In this document: in pieces, positions 9,150 to 18,274 of the stretch
Layout of the letters: every line of letters starts with the position of its first letter
How positions within the stretch are numbered: position 1 is the stretch's first letter
Assembly: GCA_963732155.1 (NCBI GenBank)
Contig: CAVSYB010000006.1
Location: forward strand, 124,001-188,000
Reading direction: 5' to 3'
DNA from: Roseiarcus sp963732155
Lineage (GTDB): Bacteria; Pseudomonadota; Alphaproteobacteria; Rhizobiales; Beijerinckiaceae
Length of the DNA: 64,000 bases
Made by a program: the position numbers and the translations under genes
The notes under the pieces: generated by a model
What the model was told of the DNA's origin: nothing
The model's database searches: none
What the model saw: only the letters and a program-made list of their open reading frames with translations

Positions 9150-12100
9150 ACGACGGCCCCGGCGCGCCGGAGCCGCTCGGCGTCACGCCGACCGCCGAGG
9201 GGATCAATGTCGCGGTGTTTTCGGCGCATGCCGACGCGATTCATTTTTGCCTGTTCGACGACAAGGGCGAGCGCGAGATTGCCCGCATCGCGCTGGCGCA
9301 GCGCACGGGCGACGTCTTTCATGGCGCCGTCGCGGGCGTATCGGTCGGCGCGCGCTACGGCCTTCGCGTCGAAGGCGCGTTCGCGCCGGAGCGCGGCCAT
9401 CGCTTCGACGCCTCGAAGCTTCTCGCCGATCCCCATGCCGCGCTGATCGACCGTCCCTACAAGCTCGATCGCGCCATGTTCGAACGCGGCGCCGACAGCG
9501 CCGCTGTCGCGCCAAAATCGATCGTCGCCGCGATGGCGTCGCTGGAGCCGGGCCGCCAGCGCATTCCCTGGGCGCGCACCATTCTCTACGAACTCAATCT
9601 GCGCGCGTTCACCCGGCTGGACCCGCAAATTCCGGAAAATCTGCGCGGAACCTTCGCCGGCCTCGCCCATCCCAAGGCGATCGACCATCTGGCCAGGCTC
9701 GGCGTCACCAGCGTCGAGATCATGCCGGCCGACGCCTTCGTCGACGAGCGGCATCTGCCGGCCCTCGGTCTGACCAACGCCTGGGGCTACAATCCGGTCA
9801 TCGTCGGCGCACCCGACCCGCGGCTCGCGCCGGGCGGCTGGCGCGAAGTGCGGCAGGCGGTCGACGCGCTTCATGCGGCCGGGCTCGAGGTTGTTCTCGA
9901 CGTCGTGCTCAACCACAGCGGCGAGAGCGACGAATTCGGTCCGACGCTGTCGCTGCGCGGCCTCGACAACGCCTCCTACTATCGCCTGGCCGGCGATCCC
10001 GCCCGCTACATCAACGACATGGGCTGCGGCAACTGCCTCGCTCTCGATCGTCCGCCGGTGATCCGCATGGCGCTCGACGCGCTGCGGCGTTGGATGCGGC
10101 AAGGCGGCGTCGATGGCTTCCGCTTCGATCTGGCGACCGCGATGGGGCGGCGCGAGGGGGGGTTCGATCCGCACGCGCCGCTGATCGAGGCGATCGGCCA
10201 GGACCCGCTGCTGCGCGAGGCCAAGCTGATCGCCGAACCCTGGGACGTCGGGCCGGGCGGCTATCAGCTCGGCAATTTTCCGCCAGGCTGGGGCGAATGG
10301 AACGACCGCTACCGCGACGCCGCGCGGCGCTTCTGGCGCGGCGACGCCGGCATGCGCGGCCAGATCGCCACGCGCATCGCCGGCTCGCGCGACGTTTTCG
10401 CGCGCGCCGCGGCGCCGTCGAAGAGCGTCAATTTCATCACCGCCCACGACGGCTTCACGCTGCGCGACCTCGTCTCCTTTGCGCGCAAGCACAATGAGGC
10501 GAATGGCGAGAACAACAACGACGGGACCAACGAAAACTATTCGTGGAACAATGGCGTCGAGGGTCCGACCGACGACGGCGCGATCAACGCGGCGCGCGCG
10601 CGCGACGTCCGCAACCTGCTGGCGCTGCTCATCGTCTCGCGCGGCGCGCCGATGCTGGCGATGGGTTCGGAAATCGGTCACAGCCAGCAAGGCAACAACA
10701 ACGCCTACGCGCAGGACAATGCGATCTCGTGGCTCGACTGGCGCCACGCCGACCTGTCGCTCGCCGCCTTCGTGCAGAAGCTGATCGCCATTCGGCAGGC
10801 GCACGCCGCTCTGTCCGCCGACGCCTTTCTGACCGGCGGCCCGTTCGACGCCAGCGGCCTGCGCGACGTCGAGTGGCGCCATGCCGAAGGCGAGCTGGTC
10901 TCGCCCCAACAGTGGGAGGAAGCCGAGGCGTCCATCCTCGTCGTCGTGTTGGCCGGCCCGACGGACGCGGCGGCCGACCGCGTCGCCATTGTTCTCAACC
11001 GCGGCCATGTCGGAACGCAGATCCAGCTTCCCGAGGCGCGAGCGCAGATGAGCTGGCGCGTCCTCATCGACGCCGGCGCCGGCGAAGCGGCCGACAGCGC
11101 CGAACGGGATGTCGGGAATGACGACCGTCTGACCGCGCCGCCGCGCTCGACGTTGATCGTCGCGGAGGTCGCGGCGCCGCATCGCCCGGCGCCGCTCGTC
11201 AAGGCGGATGACCAACTGATCGACACGCTGGCGCGGAGCGCCGGCATCGCCGCCGATTGGTGGGACGTCGGCGGCGCGCATACGATCGTCGCCCGCGAGA
11301 CGAAGATCGCGCTGCTCGGCGCCATGCGGCTGCCCGCCGCCTCGCGGGTCGAGGCGCTGGAGAGCCTGCGCGGCGTCGTCGACGAGCGCGAGGCGCGCGT
11401 CCTGCCCCATTCGATCGTCGCGCGGCTCGGCGCGCCGCTCGTCGCACCGTTGCGCAGCGAGGCGGCGGCGCCGGTGCGCGCCGTCGACCTGCTCATCGAA
11501 ACCGAGGACGGCCGCAGCCTCGCGCTGCAGGCCGGCGAAGACCAGGCGCATCGGCGCGTTCTGTCGGACGGGCGCGAAATCAACGAACGCCTCGTCGCGC
11601 TGCCCGCCTTGCCGATCGGCCGCCATCGTCTCATCGCCGATCAAGTCGCATGCGCGCTGACGGTCGCCCCGCGCGGCGCCTATCTGCCCGAAGGCCTCAG
11701 TCGGCGCTTCGGCCTCAGCGCGCAACTCTACGCCCAGCGCCGCGCCGGCGCGGCAAGCGACCAGGGCGTCGGCGACTTCACCACCCTGGCGCTGCTCGGC
11801 GAGGCCGCGGGACGCATCGGCGCGGCGACTCTCGGGATCAATCCGCTGCACGTTCTGTTCCCCGGGGATCGGGCGCGCGCCAGCCCCTATCATCCCTCCG
11901 ACAGGCGCTTTCTCGATCCGATCCATATCGACGCGCTCGACGGCGCCGGCCTGCCGAGCGACCCGGCGTTCGAGGCGCTGCTCGCCGCCTCCGCGGAGGC
12001 GATAGCGATGGCGGCGCGCGCGGCCGCGGTCGAATACGATTCCGTCTGGCGCCTCAAGGAGGCGTTGCTGAGGGGCCGCTGGGCCGCCTTCGAGCGGGCG

Positions 12101-13372
12101 CGCGGCGCGCATCCTGATCATCCGCTTTTCGCCGACCATGCGGCGTTCGTCGCCGAGGGCGGCGAGAACCTGCGTCGCTTCGCCATGTTCCAGGCGATCG
12201 CGCGGGATTGGCCGGGCGACTGGCGCCATTGGCCGGCGGCCTTGCGCCGCGCCGAACCGGCGGCGCTCGATGAGGCCGTCAGCCGCCGCCAGGACGACGT
12301 CGGCTTCGCGCTGTTCGCCCAATGGCTCGCCGACCGCCAGCTCGCCGGCGCCGCGGCGCGGGCCAAAGCGGCGGGCCTCGAGCTTGGGCTCTATCGCGAT
12401 CTGGCGGTCGGCTCGGCGCCCGACGGCGCCGAGGCCTGGGCGCGCGCCGGCGAACTCGCCGAAGGCGCGTCAGTCGGCGCCCCGCCGGATCCTTTTTCGT
12501 CGAACGGCCAGAACTGGAACCTGCCGCCTCCCGACCCGCTCGCCAGCGAACGCGAGGGCTGGCGGGGTCTTTCTTCGCTCTACGCGGCGAACATGCGCCA
12601 CGCCGGCCTGCTGCGCATCGATCACGCGATGGGGCTGGCGCGCCTTTTCGTCATTCCCGACGGCGCCAAGCCGGCGCAAGGCGCCTATGTCGGCTATCCC
12701 CTCGACGAACTCACCGGCCATATCGCCCTGGAGAGCGTGCGCCACAAATGCATGATCGTCGGCGAGGACCTCGGCACCGTCCCCGAAGGCTTTCGCGAGA
12801 CCGTCGCCAGGGTCGACTTTCTCGGCACGCGCGTCCTGTGGTTCGAGCGACGCGATCATGCGTTCATCGCGCCGCAGTTCTATCCGGCGCTGGCGGTCGC
12901 CTGCGCCAGCACCCACGATCTGCCGACGCTGGCCGGATGGTGGAGCGGCGCCGACGTCGGCGAGCGGGCGGCGCTCGGCCTCATCGGCGCCGACGACGCC
13001 CGCCGCGCGCTCGCCGAGCGCGCCGAAGAAAAGCGCCAGCTCATCGAGGCGCTCGTGCGGGCCGGGCTGATCGCCGCGGCGCCCGACTTCGCGCTGCCGC
13101 TGCCCGACGAACTGGCCGCCGCGGCGCACGCTTTCGTCAGCCGCGCGCCGTCGCTGCTGGCGACCGCGCAGGTCGATGATCTCGCAGGCGAGACGATGGC
13201 GACCAACCTGCCCGGCACCGATCGCGAGCGGCCCAACTGGCGCCACCGGCTGAGCCTCGGCGTCGAAGGGTTGCTGGCCAGCGGACGCGCCAGGGCGATC
13301 ATCGACGCGCTGGCGGCCGAACGGCGATCCACCAACCCGGTCGATGCGGTCCGTTCCCCGCCCGCCGGCTGA
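9146..13372 (+). CDS. Bifunctional debranching enzyme: GlgX-type GH13 fused to 4-alpha-glucanotransferase (MalQ, GH77)
   Basis: A 1408-residue two-enzyme fusion. Residues 1 to about 670 form a GlgX-like isoamylase: CBM48-like N-terminus, LDVVLNHSGE, nucleophile Asp328 in VDGFRFDLATAM, acid/base Glu364 in LIAEPWDVGPGGYQ, and Asp435 in FITAHDGFTL. From about residue 685 a complete MalQ follows: N-terminal module (LARSAGIAADWWDVGG), QLYAQRRAG and GVGDFTTL, nucleophile Asp1159 in LRIDHAMGLARLF, Glu1207 in VGEDLGTVPEGF, and Asp1258 in STHDLPTLAGWW. Both catalytic sets are intact, so both halves should be active. The predicted role is removal of limit-dextrin branches and disproportionation of the released maltodextrins, feeding GlgP. 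It starts at a GTG overlapping the glgA stop. There is no stop, frameshift or start-like break between the modules, so this is a true fusion as sequenced. Confidence 0.9.
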   Translation: MNDGPGAPEPLGVTPTAEGINVAVFSAHADAIHFCLFDDKGEREIARIALAQRTGDVFHGAVAGVSVGARYGLRVEGAFAPERGHRFDASKLLADPHAALIDRPYKLDRAMFERGADSAAVAPKSIVAAMASLEPGRQRIPWARTILYELNLRAFTRLDPQIPENLRGTFAGLAHPKAIDHLARLGVTSVEIMPADAFVDERHLPALGLTNAWGYNPVIVGAPDPRLAPGGWREVRQAVDALHAAGLEVVLDVVLNHSGESDEFGPTLSLRGLDNASYYRLAGDPARYINDMGCGNCLALDRPPVIRMALDALRRWMRQGGVDGFRFDLATAMGRREGGFDPHAPLIEAIGQDPLLREAKLIAEPWDVGPGGYQLGNFPPGWGEWNDRYRDAARRFWRGDAGMRGQIATRIAGSRDVFARAAAPSKSVNFITAHDGFTLRDLVSFARKHNEANGENNNDGTNENYSWNNGVEGPTDDGAINAARARDVRNLLALLIVSRGAPMLAMGSEIGHSQQGNNNAYAQDNAISWLDWRHADLSLAAFVQKLIAIRQAHAALSADAFLTGGPFDASGLRDVEWRHAEGELVSPQQWEEAEASILVVVLAGPTDAAADRVAIVLNRGHVGTQIQLPEARAQMSWRVLIDAGAGEAADSAERDVGNDDRLTAPPRSTLIVAEVAAPHRPAPLVKADDQLIDTLARSAGIAADWWDVGGAHTIVARETKIALLGAMRLPAASRVEALESLRGVVDEREARVLPHSIVARLGAPLVAPLRSEAAAPVRAVDLLIETEDGRSLALQAGEDQAHRRVLSDGREINERLVALPALPIGRHRLIADQVACALTVAPRGAYLPEGLSRRFGLSAQLYAQRRAGAASDQGVGDFTTLALLGEAAGRIGAATLGINPLHVLFPGDRARASPYHPSDRRFLDPIHIDALDGAGLPSDPAFEALLAASAEAIAMAARAAAVEYDSVWRLKEALLRGRWAAFERARGAHPDHPLFADHAAFVAEGGENLRRFAMFQAIARDWPGDWRHWPAALRRAEPAALDEAVSRRQDDVGFALFAQWLADRQLAGAAARAKAAGLELGLYRDLAVGSAPDGAEAWARAGELAEGASVGAPPDPFSSNGQNWNLPPPDPLASEREGWRGLSSLYAANMRHAGLLRIDHAMGLARLFVIPDGAKPAQGAYVGYPLDELTGHIALESVRHKCMIVGEDLGTVPEGFRETVARVDFLGTRVLWFERRDHAFIAPQFYPALAVACASTHDLPTLAGWWSGADVGERAALGLIGADDARRALAERAEEKRQLIEALVRAGLIAAAPDFALPLPDELAAAAHAFVSRAPSLLATAQVDDLAGETMATNLPGTDRERPNWRHRLSLGVEGLLASGRARAIIDALAAERRSTNPVDAVRSPPAG

Positions 13373-13388
13373 CAACGGGAGACCACCT

Positions 13389-15521
13389 TTGAAAGGCGAT
13401 TCATCCCGCCTCAGCGAAGGCAAGCCTTTTCCGCTCGGGGCGACCTGGGACGGGACGGGCGTGAATTTTGCGATCTTTTCCGCCAATGCGACGCGGATCG
13501 AGGTCTGCGTTTTCGACGGCGACGGCAAAGGCGAGCGCGAACGCTTCGAACTGCCGGAATTCACCGATGAAATCTTTCACGGGCGAATCGCCGACATCGG
13601 ACCGGGAGCGTTCTATGGTCTGCGCGTCGACGGCCCCTACGAGCCGCAGGCGGGCCATCGCTTCAACCGCAACAAGCTGCTGCTCGATCCTTACGCGCGC
13701 GCGCATGTCGGCGCGCTTCAGTGGAATCCCGCCGTCTTCGGCTACACGATCGGCGCCAAGGGCGCCGATCTGACGTTCGACAAGCGCGACAGCGCGCCGT
13801 TCGTTCCCAAATGCGTGGTGGTCGACCCGAATTTCGACTGGCGCGGCGAATCGAGCCGGCGCTTCACGCCGTGGGATCAGACCATCCTTTACGAAGTCCA
13901 TGTCAAAGGGTTCACCAAGCTGCATCCGGCGGTGAGCGAACATCTGCGCGGGACCTACGCGGGGTTCGGCGTCCGGGAGGTCGTCGACTACGTGAGGTCG
14001 CTGGGAATCACCGCCGTCGAGCTGCTGCCGGTTCACACCTTTCTCGACGACAGTCATCTCCTGGAAAAAGGCTTGCGCAATTACTGGGGCTACAATTCCA
14101 TCGGCTTCTTCGCGCCGGATCCGCGCTACGCCAGCGACGTGCCCAATTCCCTGCGCGAATTCAAGGAGATGATCGCGCGGCTGCACGACGCGGGCCTCGA
14201 AGTGATCCTCGATGTCGTCTACAACCACACCGCGGAAGGCAACGAGCTCGGCCCGACGCTGTCGTTCAAGGGCATCGACAACGCTTCCTATTATCGGCTG
14301 CGGCCGGATCGAAAGCGCTACTACATCAACGACGCCGGCACCGGAAACACCGTCAACATCAGCCATCCCCGCGTCATCCAGATGGTGACGGACAGTCTTC
14401 GCTATTGGGCGACGGAAATGCATGTCGACGGCTTCCGCTTCGATCTCGGCACGATCCTGGCGCGCGAACCGGACGGCTTTCGCACCGAGAGCGGCTTTCT
14501 CAAAGCCGTCGGGCAGGACCCGGCGCTCGCCCGCGTCAAGCTGATCGCCGAGCCCTGGGATTGCGGCCCCGGCGGCTACCAGGTCGGCGGCTTTCCGCCG
14601 GGCTGGGCCGAGTGGAACGACACGTTCCGCGACACGGCGCGCGACTTCTGGCGCGGCGAGTCGAGCGCCAAGGGGCTGGCGCCGCGCCTTTGCGCCTCGC
14701 CCGACAAGTTCAACCATCGCGGCCGCAAGCCCTGGGCCAGCGTCAACTTCGTCACGGCGCATGACGGATTCACCCTCTCCGACTGCGTTTCCTACAATGA
14801 AAAGCACAACGAGACGAACGGCGAGGACAACAAGGACGGCAATTCGTTCAATCGCTCATGGAACTGCGGCGTCGAGGGACCGACCGACGACGCCTCCGTC
14901 AATGCGCTGCGCGAGCGCCAGATGCGCAACATCCTGGCGACGCTGCTGCTGGCGCAGGGCGCGCCGATGGCGCTGGCGGGCGACGAGTTCGGACGCACGC
15001 AGGGCGGCAACAACAACGCCTATTGTCACGACGACGCGACCGGTTGGATCGACTGGGCGCATCAGGGAAAGCATCAGGCGCGGACCGACTTCTTTCGCAG
15101 GCTGACGAGCCTGCGCCACAAATATCCGATCCTGCGCCGCCCGCGCTTCTTCACCGGCGCCGTCGATCGCGACATCGACGTCAGGGACGTGACGTGGATC
15201 GGCGCCGACGGCTCGGAGATGACCCCCGAGGCGTGGGACGACGATCGCACGCAATGCCTCGCCATGTTGATGGACGGGCGCGCCCAGCCGACCGGCGTGC
15301 GCAAGCGCGGCGACGACGCGACGTTGCTGATCGTGTTCAACGCCCATCATGATCTCGTGAGATTCACGCTGCCGCCGTGCTTCGAGGCGCGCGGCTGGAG
15401 GCGCCTGCTCGACACCGGCGATCCGGATTCGCCCGAAACCGAGTTTGAAATCGGCGCGGTCTACGACGTGACGAGTCGTTCGCTGCTGCTGTTCGAGCGG
15501 GCCGCGGCGCCAGTCTTGTAG
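13389..15521 (+). CDS. glgX: Glycogen debranching enzyme GlgX (stand-alone)
   Basis: GH13 subfamily 11 isoamylase-type enzyme that hydrolyses alpha-1,6 branches left after phosphorolysis. I place the start at TTG 13389 because GGGAGA (13377-13382) lies 6 bases before it and conserved sequence begins right after (GKPFPLGATWDGTGVNFAIFS). An in-frame ATG at 13344 would overlap the preceding gene and has no ribosome binding site. The length is 710 residues. Catalytic residues are Asp352 (VDGFRFDLGTIL), Glu388 (LIAEPWDCGPGGYQVGGFPPGW) and Asp459 (FVTAHDGFTLSDCVSYNEKHN). The GNNNAYCHDD segment is typical of GlgX. It is paralogous to the GH13 half of the upstream fusion, so the cell has two GlgX-type active sites in one operon, one with a tethered transferase. 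Confidence 0.95.
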   Translation: MKGDSSRLSEGKPFPLGATWDGTGVNFAIFSANATRIEVCVFDGDGKGERERFELPEFTDEIFHGRIADIGPGAFYGLRVDGPYEPQAGHRFNRNKLLLDPYARAHVGALQWNPAVFGYTIGAKGADLTFDKRDSAPFVPKCVVVDPNFDWRGESSRRFTPWDQTILYEVHVKGFTKLHPAVSEHLRGTYAGFGVREVVDYVRSLGITAVELLPVHTFLDDSHLLEKGLRNYWGYNSIGFFAPDPRYASDVPNSLREFKEMIARLHDAGLEVILDVVYNHTAEGNELGPTLSFKGIDNASYYRLRPDRKRYYINDAGTGNTVNISHPRVIQMVTDSLRYWATEMHVDGFRFDLGTILAREPDGFRTESGFLKAVGQDPALARVKLIAEPWDCGPGGYQVGGFPPGWAEWNDTFRDTARDFWRGESSAKGLAPRLCASPDKFNHRGRKPWASVNFVTAHDGFTLSDCVSYNEKHNETNGEDNKDGNSFNRSWNCGVEGPTDDASVNALRERQMRNILATLLLAQGAPMALAGDEFGRTQGGNNNAYCHDDATGWIDWAHQGKHQARTDFFRRLTSLRHKYPILRRPRFFTGAVDRDIDVRDVTWIGADGSEMTPEAWDDDRTQCLAMLMDGRAQPTGVRKRGDDATLLIVFNAHHDLVRFTLPPCFEARGWRRLLDTGDPDSPETEFEIGAVYDVTSRSLLLFERAAAPVL

Positions 15522-15664
15522 GCTTGCTGACGCAACGGCGCCCGCGGCGCGCAACAAAAAGCGTCTTGCAGCCGGCGCGCCGAAGCGCCAAGCTCGCGAA
15601 CGAAACAATTCGCCGCTCGAACTCAGCCGCCGCTTGACGCGGACCCTTCGAACCGGAGCGCGCC

Positions 15665-16984
15665 ATGACCATCGCCGTCGATCCGCGCATGCGCCGCCGC
15701 ATCGTCATCGCCTCGACGATCGGCAACGCGCTCGAATGGTTCGATTTCACGGTCTTCGGCCTGTTTGTCGGCGTCATCGGGAAACTCTACTTTCCATCGA
15801 ACGATCCTTCGAGTTCCGTTCTCCTGGCTTTCGCGACATTCGGCATCGCTTTCGTGGCGCGGCCGATCGGCGGCGTCGTGCTCGCCGGCTATGCGGACCG
15901 TCGCGGCCGCAAGCACGCGTTGATCCTGATGATCATGATGATGGCGGTCGGCACCGGCCTGATGGGGGTGCTGCCGACCTATGCGGCGATCGGCGTGCTT
16001 GCGCCGATCTTGGTTCTCGTCGCTCGCCTGATCCAGGGCTTCTCGGCGGGCGGCGAATTCGGCAGCGCGAGCACATTGCTGATCGAATTTGCGACCCCCG
16101 GCCGGCGCGGCTACTACGCGTCGTGGCAGATGGTGTCCCAAGCGCTCGCTTTCGCGTTCGCGGCGACTTTCGCCTATGGCCTGAGCACCCGGCTCTCCCC
16201 GGCCTCGTTCGAGAGCTGGGGCTGGCGCGCGCCGTTTCTGGCCGGCGTTCTGATCGGCCCGATCGGGGCGTACCTGCGACGCAAATGCGAGGAGTCGCCG
16301 GAATTCCGAGAATATCTCGCCAATAACCAAAGCCGCCGCAACACGCCGTTGCGCGACGTCGTCGCGCAGCATCCGCGCGAACTGACGGTCGCCTTCTGCA
16401 TCATCGCGGTCGGCACCGCGATCACTTACTTCGGCTCGATCTTCCTGCCCAGTTTCGCCGCGACCGAGCTCAAGCTGAACGCCACCGACGCCCAGCTCGG
16501 CGTCCTCGTCGTCAATATCGGGGCGGCGATCATCATTCCTCTTTCCGGCGCCTTGTCCGACCGGATCGGCCGCCGCAATCTCGTGGCGGCGGCATTGGTG
16601 CTCTATTGCGTGCTGTTCTACATCTTGTTGTCGCGGCTCGTCGCGGCGCCCTCGCGCGCGGCGCTGTGGCAGTTGCAGTCGGTAGGCCTGCTGTTCGGTT
16701 TCATGGTCGGGCCGGCGCCGGCGATGTTGACCGAGATTTTTCCCGTCGGCATGCGTTCGACCGGCGCGTCGCTGAGCTACAATTTCGCTGTGATGTTGTT
16801 CGGCGGCGGCGCGCCGTTCATCAACGGATGGTTGGTGCGGACGACCGGCGACAAACTGGCGCCGATCTATTTCATCTTCTTCGCCGCCGCGGTCGGCCTC
16901 ACCGGTCTGGCGCTCTATCAGGAAAGGGCCGGCCGGCCCGCCGCCGTCGCTCGACCCGCGGACGACGGACGCCTGAGCGCTTGA
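15665..16984 (+). CDS. MHS-family major facilitator transporter (organic acid/osmolyte:H+ symporter type)
   Basis: A 439-residue, 12-helix inner-membrane secondary transporter of the metabolite:H+ symporter branch (relatives of KgtP, CitA, ProP, ShiA). Family signatures are GNALEWFDFTVFG in helix 1, the loop GYADRRGRKHALI after helix 2, RLIQGFSAGGEFG in helix 4, GWRAPFLAGVLIGPIG before the central loop, and SGALSDRIGRRN in the second half. The substrate cannot be told from sequence; dicarboxylates, citrate, proline/betaine and shikimate are all possible in this family. It is separated by 143 bases from glgX and followed by an unrelated regulator, so it is probably a single-gene unit. Confidence 0.88.
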   Translation: MTIAVDPRMRRRIVIASTIGNALEWFDFTVFGLFVGVIGKLYFPSNDPSSSVLLAFATFGIAFVARPIGGVVLAGYADRRGRKHALILMIMMMAVGTGLMGVLPTYAAIGVLAPILVLVARLIQGFSAGGEFGSASTLLIEFATPGRRGYYASWQMVSQALAFAFAATFAYGLSTRLSPASFESWGWRAPFLAGVLIGPIGAYLRRKCEESPEFREYLANNQSRRNTPLRDVVAQHPRELTVAFCIIAVGTAITYFGSIFLPSFAATELKLNATDAQLGVLVVNIGAAIIIPLSGALSDRIGRRNLVAAALVLYCVLFYILLSRLVAAPSRAALWQLQSVGLLFGFMVGPAPAMLTEIFPVGMRSTGASLSYNFAVMLFGGGAPFINGWLVRTTGDKLAPIYFIFFAAAVGLTGLALYQERAGRPAAVARPADDGRLSA

Positions 16985-17176
16985 GCGGACCGCCCTCTTT
17001 CCGGCCTCGCCGAAAGCGAGAGTCGGGAGGCGACCTGAAGGGCGCGCGATGCGCATCGCGCCGCTTCTCTCCTTTTGATCAACAGGAACGGTCCGGCGAT
17101 GGCGCCGGGAAAGCCAAGGCCGGGCGATCGGACTGAGCGCTCGCTCGGCGCCGCGCATCGAACGGCAAAAAGCTCC

Positions 17177-17206
17177 TTGACAGGCAACCAAATGGTTGCA
17201 TATTGG
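17177..17206 (+). promoter_or_regulatory. Leaderless promoter of the ArsR-type regulator gene
   Basis: A perfect TTGACA -35 box (17177-17182) is followed, after an 18-base spacer, by TATTGG (17201-17206) as the -10 candidate. The start codon ATG lies at 17211, only 5 bases beyond, and no Shine-Dalgarno sequence precedes it. Transcription would begin at or next to the ATG, giving a leaderless mRNA. Confidence 0.65.
17185..17198. promoter_or_regulatory. Inverted-repeat operator inside the ArsR promoter
   Basis: CAACCA-AA-TGGTTG is a perfect 6-base inverted repeat with a 2-base centre, placed between the -35 and -10 boxes, where a bound dimer would block RNA polymerase. It is the natural autoregulation site for the ArsR-type protein encoded immediately downstream. 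Confidence 0.65.
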
Positions 17207-17210
17207 CGCG

Positions 17211-17531
17211 ATGAACGACGACGCCGTCTTTCGGGCTCTGGCGGACGCGAGCCGCCGGCGTTTGCTCGATCGGCTGCACGACAAGAATGGCCAGACGCTC
17301 GGCGAGCTCTGTCAGGGATTGGCGATGACGCGACAGGCGGTGACCAAGCATCTGTTGATCCTCGAGGAGGCCAACCTCGTCTCGTCGCAGCGGCTCGGCA
17401 GGGAAAAGCTTCATTTCATCAATCCGGTTCCGATCAACGAAATCGCGGAGCGGTGGATCGGCAAGTTCGAACGTCCCCGCCTGAGCGCGCTCTCCGACCT
17501 CAAGAAGACCCTCGAAAGCGGCGGCGAATAG
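17211..17531 (+). CDS. ArsR/SmtB-family winged-helix repressor
   Basis: A 106-residue dimeric DNA-binding protein: FRALADASRRRLLDRL (helix 1-2), LGELCQGLAMTRQAVTKHLLILEEANLV (helix-turn-helix with the recognition helix), and the wing SQRLGREKLHFINP. It has no cysteine/histidine metal site of the ArsR or SmtB kind, so it belongs to the metal-independent branch that is nearly always paired with an SRPBCC (START-like) protein, as here. I start at ATG 17211, because an upstream TTG (17196) would fall inside the operator and -10 region. It is expected to repress its own leaderless promoter and the downstream gene. Confidence 0.9.
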   Translation: MNDDAVFRALADASRRRLLDRLHDKNGQTLGELCQGLAMTRQAVTKHLLILEEANLVSSQRLGREKLHFINPVPINEIAERWIGKFERPRLSALSDLKKTLESGGE

Positions 17532-17586
17532 ACCGACCGCAGACATTCAACATGCAGGGCAGCTTTCACCAAAGGGAGTGGAAATC

Positions 17587-18033
17587 ATGGCCGACAGCCG
17601 CTTTGTCTACGTTACTTACATCCGCACCTCGCCCGCCGAACTATGGACCGCGCTGACCGATCCGGAATTCACCCGGAAATACTGGTCCGGCGTGCGCGCC
17701 GAAAGCGAATGGCGCGCCGGCTCGCCTTGGCGACTGGTGTTCTCCGACGGCCGGGTCGCCGACACCGGCGAGATCGTCGAGGCCGATCCGCCGCGGCGCC
17801 TGGTCATCAAATGGCGCAACGAGTTCCGGCCCGAACTGAAGGAGGAAGGCTATTCCCGCTGTACGATGGAGCTCGAGCCGCTCGACGGCGCCGTGAAGCT
17901 CACCGTCACCCACGCGATCGAGCATCCGCAGTCGAAGCTGATCGAGGCGGTGTCCGGCGGCTGGCCGGCCATCCTCTCCAATCTCAAGTCGCTGCTGGAA
18001 ACCGGCGAGGTCGTCAAAGCCAAGCTGCGGTAA
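17587..18033 (+). CDS. SRPBCC / AHSA1-like START-domain protein
   Basis: A 148-residue protein of the Bet v1/START superfamily (activator of Hsp90 ATPase 1-like group): an N-terminal strand with FVYVTYIRTSPAELWTALTD, then the YWSG and EWRAGSPW loop, DTGEIVEADPPRRLVIKW, and the long C-terminal helix EAVSGGWPAILSNLKSLLETG that closes the hydrophobic cavity. The start at ATG 17587 follows the strong AAAGGGAG (17571-17578); a GTG overlapping that site is unlikely. It lies 55 bases downstream of the ArsR gene, the usual pairing. It probably binds a hydrophobic ligand, but no enzymatic role can be assigned. Confidence 0.88.
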   Translation: MADSRFVYVTYIRTSPAELWTALTDPEFTRKYWSGVRAESEWRAGSPWRLVFSDGRVADTGEIVEADPPRRLVIKWRNEFRPELKEEGYSRCTMELEPLDGAVKLTVTHAIEHPQSKLIEAVSGGWPAILSNLKSLLETGEVVKAKLR

Positions 18034-18274
18034 AGCCGGCCTCGTCAATTGCACGAACTGCGCGACGCAGAGGATTGCTGCGCCGTCGCATTACCGAATT
18101 GGGCTCGAAAAGTCAGTGCGCGCTGAAGCAATTGCCGGCCAGCGCGCGAAGCTGACGGCAATATATTGACATCATTCGATAATTCCAGACGTCGCGCAAC
18201 AAATTCTCGACAATCGCCGCCGCCCCGCATAAACTCCGCGCCGTCGCCTCAGGCTGCGCCGGGGACCCCGGCGC

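Noticed and set aside
9101..12322. A 1073-codon minus-strand open frame opposite the GlgX-MalQ fusion
   Set aside because: Long antisense frames are expected at this GC content. The plus strand has two intact catalytic domains.
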